DNA of 34,105 nt from an uncultured bacterium. GTDB lineage: Bacteria > Armatimonadota > Hebobacteria > CAIYQO01. Each line of letters starts with the position of its first letter. Within the stretch, counting starts at the first letter, position 1. The notes beneath the pieces are model-generated. The model made no database searches. It worked only from the letters and a program-made list of their open reading frames with translations, and was not told the origin of the DNA. Made by a program: the position numbers and the translations under genes. The stretch lies in contig CAIYQO010000080.1 of assembly GCA_903928345.1 (NCBI GenBank), positions 1 through 34,105 on the forward strand, read 5' to 3'. This document shows positions 14,823 to 21,565 of this stretch, piece by piece.

Positions 14823-16344
14823 TCAGTTCAACTCTACCGCCACCGCCGCCTTCTCCTCCGCCTGATACATCTTCACCTGGTTGCGGCCGGCGGCTTTGGC
14901 GGCGTAGAGGGCGGTGTCGGCGTGGGCGACGAGGGAGTCCATGGCGTTGGTGAGGTCGCGCAACTCGGCGACGCCGGCGCTGACGGTGAGGGGCTGCGCG
15001 ATGCCGTTGGCGAGCACGAAGGGCGTCTGCGCAATGCGTTTGCAGATGCGCTCGGCGATGGCGATGGCCACCGCGGGCGGCGTGTCCGGCACCAGCAGCG
15101 CGAACTCCTCCCCGCCCAGGCGGCAGAGCAGATCGGCGCCGCGGATATCCTGCTGCACCCGCCGCGCGAATTGACAGAGCACCTCGTCCCCCGCCGGGTG
15201 GCCGTGCACGTCGTTGACCTGCTTGAAGAAGTCCAGGTCGAAGATGATCAGGCACAGTGGGACGCCGGTGGCCTTCACGCGCGCCAGCTCGTTGCCCAGG
15301 CGCAGGTTGAACATGCGGCGGTTGGCGAGGCCGGTCAACTCGTCGGACAACGACAGCTCCTGCGCCTGCATGAAGAGGGTGGCGTTTTCGATGGCCACGG
15401 AGAGGATGCGCCCGAGGGAGTCGAGGAAGCGCTCATCGTCTTCGGTGAAGGGGCTGCCGGAAAAACGGCCCAGCAGCAGCGCACCGAGTAGGCGCGTGCC
15501 GGAGCGCAGCGGCAGCGCCAGCACGCTGCGCACATGTTTATTCATGTGCGACGGGCGCTGGTACAAATCGCCGGTGGCCTGACTGATGGTGACGGCGCGC
15601 GGGCTGAGGAGCAGGTGTGCGAAGACGCCTTCCTCACCGCTGACGACCGGTAGCGCGGCCACGTCATCTTCGTCCAGCCCCGTCGCCGCCTGCAGCGCGA
15701 ACTGTTCCCCGTGCGGCGTGTACCAGTAGATTTGCACTTCGTCCACGTCGAGCAGGCTGCCCAGGTGGGTCACCGCGGCCTGTTGCACGCGCCCCACGTC
15801 CAGCGAGCTGTTCACCGCGGTGGCGATAATGTTCAGCAGCGCCAGCTCCTCGTTCATGCGCTTCAAGCGCTCCTGCCCCTGGCTCAATTCGCCCAGCAGC
15901 GCCTCGTAGCGCTCCGCGGAGGCCTGCGCCTTCTCCAGCTTGGCTTCCATCTCCACCAGCACGTCGCGCTCCAGCCGCTGGAAGCGACGCCCGAGCAGCC
16001 CGCACACCGTGCTGCACGCCAGATACCCGCCCAGCACCGCGCCCCATAACGGCAGCGAGAGGGGCGGCTGCAGGGTGATGGGGGCGTCCCCTCCCGGTAT
16101 GAGCGGACTGAAGAGCAGTGCCGTGACCACCGCCGTCAGCCCCCCCCACCCATGCCAGCAGGCACACGGGCACCAGCAGCAGCGGCACGATAATCACCGG
16201 GTGGTGCTTGCCCACCAGGAAGATCCCGACCGCCATGATGGTAGCACTGAGCAGCGTCAGGCCCGGAATGTCGTAGGTGCGCTGCATGCGCACCCAGACC
16301 TCCACCCAGCGCCGCCATCCCCGTTGTGCTTGCAACTCGTCCAT
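14823..16344 (-). CDS. Membrane GAF-GGDEF diguanylate cyclase, interrupted by a frameshift at a G8 run
   Basis: Diguanylate cyclases make the second messenger c-di-GMP. The continuous frame 14823-16130 encodes two hydrophobic stretches, a coiled-coil (about residues 55-95), a GAF domain (about 95-250) and a GGDEF domain with an active-site GGEEF. The inhibitory I-site RGAD lies 5 residues before it. The natural N-terminus lies upstream in another frame: ATG 16344 (MDELQAQRGW), then two more membrane segments to LLAWVGG. The two frames meet at eight Gs (plus-strand C8, 16140-16147). With seven Gs the protein reads on as LLAWVGGLTAVVTALLF, about 506 residues in all. A real mutation, slippage-based phase variation or an assembly error are all possible. 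Confidence 0.85.
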
Positions 16345-16456
16345 CGTTCTGTCAGCCGCTTTCCGCTGTACTGACCTTATTCCACATTCCACCCCCGTTT
16401 ACCTATTGCAGGCGAATTTGTCAAAAATGGGTCGGTTGAACCGGTAAGACCAGCGA

Positions 16457-16486
16457 TTGACAATCCCGGGTGGGGCACCGTATGCT
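16457..16486 (+). promoter_or_regulatory. Promoter of the 16504 gene
   Basis: TTGACA (16457-16462), an 18-bp spacer and TATGCT (16481-16486) give a good sigma-70 promoter. Transcription would start at about 16493, just before the GAGGA ribosome site. Confidence 0.65.
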
Positions 16487-16503
16487 GAGTGCGAGGACAA
16501 GTC

Positions 16504-17490
16504 ATGACAAAACGCATGATGCTCATCGTAGTCGCCGTCTTTCTGCTGGCCGGCATTACGGCGCTGCTTTATCCGATTGTAAACGAGCAGATGATGATCA
16601 ACCGGTTGCAGAGCAGTGATCAGCGTGCCTTCGATGCCCTCATCTGGCTGGCAAATAAGCGGGGCGCGGCAGGCCTGGCATTGGCGTATTCCCATGGATC
16701 ACCGTACACGAAGACTTGTGTGCCAGAAATTGTCCGATGCCTTTTATTACACAAACGCAGTTATTACTTTTCCTTAGAGAAGCTGCGCGGTTGCCCCCTT
16801 TCAACAGAGGAGGCCTTCACGCTGCTGCTTCAAGGGTTGCAGACATCGGATCAAAACGCCGCGTCTCGCGCCACCTTCGCCTTGGGGGATATCCAGAAGG
16901 CGCATCACATCATTACGGCCCAAAATATCAGTCGACTGCTCCCGTTTCTACAGGACACGACACTCGACCGCTCTGAACTCTGGGATATCATCCGTTTTGA
17001 TACAGATCCCGCCATACTCGGTTCCGTGCCCGACGCCACCTTGCTCGCCATGCTGAACCACGCTTCCGAACAACAAGCGTGCGACGTACTCGGCGCCCTT
17101 GAGCATAAATACGCCATGCAGCCAGTGCGCTGGAAATGGGGTGTCAGCGGCTTTATTAATATGCCGAACATTCTTCTCCTCGCGCTAATGCAATCACCAT
17201 GTGGCACCGCGCAGTCAATGGCTTGCCAGCAGTTGGAAGCGAACTACCTTTCCGTCGCCACGCATTCATACCTCGCTTTGCCCACTTGCGACCCGTTGCA
17301 CGGCAGCAGCATCAGCCTAGCGTGCCGTTACACCGGCCCGCCCTTGCGCAAAAACCGCACCGTAGAGCAGGCGATAGGTCTCTCGACAGAAGAGGTGATT
17401 CATACCTTAGACAACATCCGCCGCGCCCACCTGCCCGAGGCCAGTTTGTGTTGGTATTCGCTCAGACTGGTATTGACGGGGGAGCGGTGA
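16504..17490 (+). CDS. Membrane-anchored protein of unknown function, helical-repeat type
   Basis: The 328-residue protein starts at ATG 16504, with GAGGA 6 bases upstream. An N-terminal membrane anchor (about residues 6-26, MLIVVAVFLLAGITALLYP) is followed by a mostly helical body. Segments such as SDQRAFDALIWLANKRGAAG, SDQNAASRATFALGDIQ and HASEQQACDVLGALEH look like degenerate HEAT-type repeats; this is inference. Several cysteines are scattered through the outer region, which is consistent with an extracytoplasmic location. No family is recognised. Base use is less GC-biased than in neighbours. A phosphodiester-glycosidase-like gene follows 66 bases later on the same strand. Confidence 0.75.
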   Translation: MTKRMMLIVVAVFLLAGITALLYPIVNEQMMINRLQSSDQRAFDALIWLANKRGAAGLALAYSHGSPYTKTCVPEIVRCLLLHKRSYYFSLEKLRGCPLSTEEAFTLLLQGLQTSDQNAASRATFALGDIQKAHHIITAQNISRLLPFLQDTTLDRSELWDIIRFDTDPAILGSVPDATLLAMLNHASEQQACDVLGALEHKYAMQPVRWKWGVSGFINMPNILLLALMQSPCGTAQSMACQQLEANYLSVATHSYLALPTCDPLHGSSISLACRYTGPPLRKNRTVEQAIGLSTEEVIHTLDNIRRAHLPEASLCWYSLRLVLTGER

Positions 17491-17556
17491 TACAGTGAGA
17501 AGTGCCGTTCGTACCCACTTCCGTCAAGGGGAATACCCCCCCAGAGGTAACCCACC

Positions 17557-18636
17557 ATGCGCCTGCCCATCCTAGTAGCCCTCAGCCTCCTCCCGTGGCT
17601 CATCCGCGCGGAGGCGGTTACGAATATCAGCCGCAGTGTGTCGGCCAATGGGCGCACCTTTGCGGTGACGGGGGTGCGGGTGAACCTGCATGATCCGTCG
17701 GTGCATCTGCGGGTGGGACTGGCGTACGACCACGTGGGGCGCACGGAGCCGCTGGCGGAGATCGCGAAGCGCGCGGGGGCGGTGGCGGCCATCAACGGCT
17801 CCTTTTTCGACGCCTACACGAAGGACGCACTGAAAAACCCCGATATGTCGCTCATCACCGACGGGCGGCTGGTCTTTAAAAGCGACATCGGCACGCTGCT
17901 CGGTTTCGACGCCGACAACACCCCGCATCTGGGCCGCTTCTCCGAGCGCCTGGCCGGGTGGGTGACCCACGAGGGGCATCGGCTGGAGTGGTTCGCCTAC
18001 TGGATCAACCGCGCGCCCACCGCCACGCCGTGCGTGACGATCTTCACCCGCGCCTGGGGTGACACCGTGCCCGCGCTGGGCGGCACCGCGGTAGTGGTGG
18101 AGGAAGGCACGGTGACGCGCATCTCTGACGGCGCGGTAGAGATCCCGCGCGACGGGTTCGTGCTCCACATCCGCGGCGAAGCCCGCCTGCTGGGCTACTT
18201 TCACGTGGACGACTCGGTGACCTTTACTCCCTCGGTGACGCCGGACGACCCCGAAGACGCCGGGCCGGCCGCCTTTGACCACGTGCGCGAGGCGGTGGGG
18301 GCCGGGCCGCGCGTGCTGGTGCACGGCCACCCCGTCTTCACCCCCGCGCGGGAGGGCTTTGACGACCCCAAAGTGCTCTCGCTGGCCGGCGCGCGCTCCG
18401 CCGCGGGCTACACCGACGACGGCGTGCTATTCCTCATCACCACCCACAACGCCCGCGTGAGCGACATGGGCGGCATCCTCAAGGCGCTGGGCTGCACGGA
18501 AGGCCTCAATCTCGACGGCGGCGCTTCCAGCGGCCTCTGGCTGCGCGGCGCCTACCTCACCAAACCGGGCCGCGCCCTCAGCAATGCCTTGCTGGTCATC
18601 GTGAAGAAGGAAAACGGTTCCGCTCCTGCGAAATAA
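17557..18636 (+). CDS. Exported phosphodiester glycosidase family protein (NAGPA domain)
   Basis: Related proteins (NAGPA / DUF2233 family) remove sugar caps joined by phosphodiester bonds, such as GlcNAc-1-phosphate residues. The 359-residue protein begins with a signal peptide (about residues 1-19, cleavage near RAEA). Family motifs are seen as AAINGSFFDAY (about residues 77-87), GARSAAGYTDDG and GLNLDGGASSGLW (near residue 320). In the family these Asn/Asp/Gly-rich motifs line the active site. The exact substrate is unknown; cell-wall or exopolysaccharide phosphodiesters are plausible. An oxidoreductase gene follows 31 bases downstream, and the two may be cotranscribed. Confidence 0.88.
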   Translation: MRLPILVALSLLPWLIRAEAVTNISRSVSANGRTFAVTGVRVNLHDPSVHLRVGLAYDHVGRTEPLAEIAKRAGAVAAINGSFFDAYTKDALKNPDMSLITDGRLVFKSDIGTLLGFDADNTPHLGRFSERLAGWVTHEGHRLEWFAYWINRAPTATPCVTIFTRAWGDTVPALGGTAVVVEEGTVTRISDGAVEIPRDGFVLHIRGEARLLGYFHVDDSVTFTPSVTPDDPEDAGPAAFDHVREAVGAGPRVLVHGHPVFTPAREGFDDPKVLSLAGARSAAGYTDDGVLFLITTHNARVSDMGGILKALGCTEGLNLDGGASSGLWLRGAYLTKPGRALSNALLVIVKKENGSAPAK

Positions 18637-18667
18637 ACGGTATCCAGACCTTTTTGCAGGAGACCCC

Positions 18668-19720
18668 ATGGCACCGTTACAGATCGGCATTATCGGCGGG
18701 GGCATGATCGCGCAGGCGCACATGCAAAACTTCGCTGACGACCCGCGCACCGAGCTGCGCTGGCTGGCGGAGGTGAACCCCGTCGCGCGCAAGGCGTCCA
18801 AGAAGAAGTTCGCCGTGCCCCACGCCGTGACACACTACCGCCGCATGTTGCAGGACCCGGCGCTGGACGCCGTGGTCGTCTGCACGCCCCCCTTCACCCA
18901 CCTGCGCATGGGGCTTGACGTGCTCGCCGCCGGCAAGCACCTCCTGATGGAGAAACCCCTCACCGTTACGCTGAAGGACGCCAAGCGCCTGCTCGCCGCC
19001 GCCCAGGCGCACCCGGAGTTGAAGGTTTCCGGCTGCTCCTGCCGCCACGCGCGGTTAAACCCCAAATTCGCCTTCATCAAAAACCTGATCGACAGCGGCA
19101 AGCTGGGCGACATCTACTTCGTGCATCACCGCGCGGTGGGGCGCCAGGGGCGCGGCGGCATCGAATACAACCCGCCCGCCAAATGGTTCCTCAACCGCGT
19201 GCTGGCCGGCGGAGGCCCGCTGTTCGACTGGGGCGTTTACGACCTCTCCTTCCACCTCGGCATCCTCGGCGAGCCGGCGCTGGAAAAGGTGGACTCCTTC
19301 TGCGTGAGCCACCTCGATAAGGTCGATCCCGGCACTGACATCTATACCGTCGAAGAGCACGGCGCGGGCTTCCTCACCTTCGCCGGCGGGCTGAAATACT
19401 ACTGGGAGCGCGCCAACAACGCCCACGCCGAGGTGCCCAACCGCACCACCATCTACGGCACCAAGGGCGGACTGAGCTTCGGCTACTGCTCCTGGGACGG
19501 CGACACGGTCGACTACTTCTCCGTGGACGACGACGGTAAGGGGAAAGCGCAAAAGGAAACCCTCACCGTCGACCTCGCCGCCCACCCCGGCGACATGCCC
19601 GCCCTCGGCAAGGCGTACATCGACTACCTCTGCGACGCCGGCCCCATCCCCATGCCGCTGGAACTCGAGGTGAAAAACCTGGATATCATGCACCGGGTGT
19701 ACAAGGCGGCGAAGTGGTAA
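18668..19720 (+). CDS. Gfo/Idh/MocA-family NAD(P)-dependent oxidoreductase
   Basis: The 350-residue protein has the Rossmann motif GIIGGGMIAQAH (residues 7-18), VVVCTPPFTH, the family lysine in MEKPLTVT (Lys96) and GGGPLFDWGVYDLSFHLG near residue 190, close to the family GGGxxxDxGxH motif with Tyr at the usual His. ATG 18668 has AGGAG 5 bases upstream. It differs clearly in sequence from the oxidoreductase at 10258, so it is a separate subfamily. Position directly after the phosphodiester-glycosidase-like gene suggests a linked role in sugar processing. A perfect terminator hairpin follows at 19806. Confidence 0.9.
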   Translation: MAPLQIGIIGGGMIAQAHMQNFADDPRTELRWLAEVNPVARKASKKKFAVPHAVTHYRRMLQDPALDAVVVCTPPFTHLRMGLDVLAAGKHLLMEKPLTVTLKDAKRLLAAAQAHPELKVSGCSCRHARLNPKFAFIKNLIDSGKLGDIYFVHHRAVGRQGRGGIEYNPPAKWFLNRVLAGGGPLFDWGVYDLSFHLGILGEPALEKVDSFCVSHLDKVDPGTDIYTVEEHGAGFLTFAGGLKYYWERANNAHAEVPNRTTIYGTKGGLSFGYCSWDGDTVDYFSVDDDGKGKAQKETLTVDLAAHPGDMPALGKAYIDYLCDAGPIPMPLELEVKNLDIMHRVYKAAKW

Positions 19721-19750
19721 GCGGTTAAAGGAAAAAGGTGTCGAAAACCC

Positions 19751-19904
19751 TGGGAGGGCGAGCGTCCCCGCGAGCCGCGAGCGCGGCAACTGTAAATGAT
19801 GAGAAAAGACGGTCTGTGCGTGGAAACGGTTTCCACGCACAGACCGTCTTCGTTTTTACCCACAGTGCGCACGTTCGCGGCTCGCGGGGACGCTCGCCCT
19901 GGGA
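19751..19904. repeat. Nested palindrome element, copy B
   Basis: Outer arms at 19751-19785 and 19876-19904 (TGGGAGGGCGAGCGTCCCCG, CGAGCCGCGAGCG) enclose a perfect inner hairpin. Same design as 9992-10144 and 28517-28669. It fills the convergent gap between the oxidoreductase and anmK. Confidence 0.88.
19806..19855. terminator. Perfect 45-bp hairpin, bidirectional terminator
   Basis: Arms of 22 bp (starting AAGACGGTCTGTGCGTGG) are exactly complementary around a single central base. The stem is followed by CGTTTTT on the plus strand and preceded by GAAAA, so a T-rich tail exists on both strands. It lies between convergent genes. Confidence 0.75.
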
Positions 19905-20159
19905 TTTCGTCAACCCGGGTTGTTGGCTCCATCGGAATAGAAATGCGACGGACAGGCCTGGGACGGCGTCCAGGCCCTACAGGCCGGGGTTATATACGCA
20001 GTCCTTGGCCTCACGCTTCGGGACAGTCCCTGCAAGCGTGCCAACCCATCCCTTTCATCCCCTTCATCCCTGTGAATGTATGATGCATGCAGTCATCCGA
20101 CCATAAACAAGCGTGAAACCCCGACTGCTTACCCGTCAATTTGCCCTTTGCATTTTTCA
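19905..20159. other. Gene-free stretch with small palindromes
   Basis: No credible gene is seen. The stretch includes CAACCCGGGTTG at 19911-19922, an imperfect GGCCTGGGACGGCGTCCAGGCC palindrome near 19956-19977, and one GGGACAGTCCC unit (20020-20030) of the family also found at 21345, 26066, 26154 and 26279. Confidence 0.6.
20020..20034. repeat. GGGACAGTCCC REP-like unit
   Basis: The 11-bp palindrome GGGACAGTCCC is followed by TGCA. Matching units (CAGGGACTGTCCCGTGGCG) occur at 21345-21365 and 26066-26087. Confidence 0.6.
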
Positions 20160-21323
20160 CTATCCCGGCACGATCTTCCCCAGCACCACCGGATGCGTCG
20201 CCCCCGTGGCGGCGGGCAGGTTGTTCGGCACGCCGCACAGGGTGGCGTGGGCGAGCAGGGCGAAAGCCACGGCTTCTTTGGCGGCGGGGTGGTGGCCCAA
20301 CGATGCCAGTGGCACTTGCGGGATGTGCAGGCGCGCGGCGAGGGCGGCGCAAAGGGTGGGGTTAAAGGCGCCGCCGCCGCTGACAATCAGCCGGTCCACC
20401 GGGCCGCGCACCCAGGTGCGCACGGCGCGCGCGATGCTCTCGGCGGTGAGGGCGGTGAGGGTGGCGGCGATGTCGGCACGGTCTGGCGGCGCGGTGGGCA
20501 GGTGCAGCGACGCCAGGTACGCCTCGCCGAAGGCTTCCCGCCCGGTGGATTTCGGCGGCGGCTGGGCGAAGAACGGGTGGGCGAGGAGTTGTGCGAGCAA
20601 CCCGTCGCGCACCGTGCCCGCGGCGGCGAGGCGCCCGTCGGTGTCGTAGCTCATCCGCCCGCGCGTGGCGTGGCGCAGGTAGCCGTCGAGGAGCATATTG
20701 CCGGGGCCGGTGTCGAAGGCCACCACGTCGCCGGGGGTGCACCCGCGCGGCAGGTAGGTGAGGTTGGCGATGCCGCCGATGTTCAGCAGCACGCTCGCTA
20801 CCGCGTTGTCACGGAAGAGCAGGTAGTCGGTGAAGGGCACCAGCGGCGCCCCGTGCCCGCCGGCCGCCATGTCACGCGGGCGGAAATCCGCCACGGTGAG
20901 CACGCCGGTGCACTCGGCGATCACGCACGGCTCCCCCAGTTGCAACGTGGCGCCCATCTCCCCCGGCGCGGGCGGGATATGCCACACCGTCTGCCCGTGG
21001 GAGCCGATGGCATCCACGTCGCGCGGCGCCAGCCCCGCCTGCGCGATAACGGCCAGCGCGGCGTCGGCAAACAACTCCCCCAGCCACGCATTCGTCGCCG
21101 TCAACTCCGCCAGCCGCACCCGCGGGCGCAGCACCGCACGTATCCGCGCGCGCTCGACGGCGGTATAGGGCCGGGTGAAAAAGCTGACCAGCCGCACCGA
21201 CGCCGGCGGCACCCCGCCGATGATCTCCACCAGCGCCGCATCCACGCCGTCCAGCGACGTGCCGGACATCAGCCCCACGATGCGCCGCGGTCGCGCGCTC
21301 CACGTTGTCGGGTCAGGGATCAT
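20160..21323 (-). CDS. anmK: Anhydro-N-acetylmuramic acid kinase
   Basis: AnmK phosphorylates and opens 1,6-anhydro-MurNAc to MurNAc-6-phosphate, recycling peptidoglycan. The 387-residue protein has the family hallmark MSGTSLDGVD (residues 19-28), then IGSHGQTVWH, LLNIGGIANLTYLP and AFDTGPGNMLLDG, all expected ATP- or sugar-binding motifs. Length is normal. No ribosome site is visible before ATG 21323. Instead TATCTT lies 7 bases upstream, with GGGACA 17 bp before it inside the REP-like unit, so the mRNA may be leaderless. No murQ is present in the window. Confidence 0.95.
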   Translation of the reverse strand: MIPDPTTWSARPRRIVGLMSGTSLDGVDAALVEIIGGVPPASVRLVSFFTRPYTAVERARIRAVLRPRVRLAELTATNAWLGELFADAALAVIAQAGLAPRDVDAIGSHGQTVWHIPPAPGEMGATLQLGEPCVIAECTGVLTVADFRPRDMAAGGHGAPLVPFTDYLLFRDNAVASVLLNIGGIANLTYLPRGCTPGDVVAFDTGPGNMLLDGYLRHATRGRMSYDTDGRLAAAGTVRDGLLAQLLAHPFFAQPPPKSTGREAFGEAYLASLHLPTAPPDRADIAATLTALTAESIARAVRTWVRGPVDRLIVSGGGAFNPTLCAALAARLHIPQVPLASLGHHPAAKEAVAFALLAHATLCGVPNNLPAATGATHPVVLGKIVPG

Positions 21324-21344
21324 TGTGGAAAAGATACCACATTC

Positions 21345-21365
21345 TGCAGGGACTGTCCCGTGGCG
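21345..21365. repeat. CAGGGACTGTCCCGTGGCG repeat unit upstream of anmK
   Basis: It is identical over 19 bases or more to the unit at 26066-26087. On the minus strand its GGGACA could serve as a -35 box for anmK with TATCTT at the right spacing. Confidence 0.6.
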
Positions 21366-21410
21366 GTGTCGTTCAGCGTTCCGCGCCTCCCGGCGCGGCC
21401 CTCACCCCAA

Positions 21411-21431
21411 CCCTCTCCCAGCGGGAGAGGG
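21411..21431. terminator. CCCTCTCCC-type hairpin
   Basis: A perfect 9-bp stem (CCCTCTCCC / GGGAGAGGG) with loop AGC sits within a longer palindromic block (about 21390-21500) between two minus-strand genes, downstream of the metalloprotease gene. It resembles a repeat common in many GC-rich genomes. There is no clear T-run, so terminator function is tentative. Confidence 0.45.
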
Positions 21432-21565
21432 GGCGCTGGTTACCGTGCATGTGCGAAGTTCGGACACCCCACCTCTCCCTCCGAGGGAAAGAGGTTGGGA
21501 GATGGGGGTCGCGTGCAGGAGAGGTTCCGTGAAAACCGTGTAGGTCTGACCGGTCAAGGCGTGCG

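Noticed and set aside
18195-18205. TTTCACGTGG as a third parS
   Set aside because: Only half the palindrome matches; it lies in the coding sequence of the glycosidase-like gene.
21324-21334. TGTGGAAAA and, at 25164, TTATCCGCA as DnaA boxes
   Set aside because: Each has one mismatch to TTATCCACA and they are isolated; there is no cluster or AT-rich unwinding region to call an origin.
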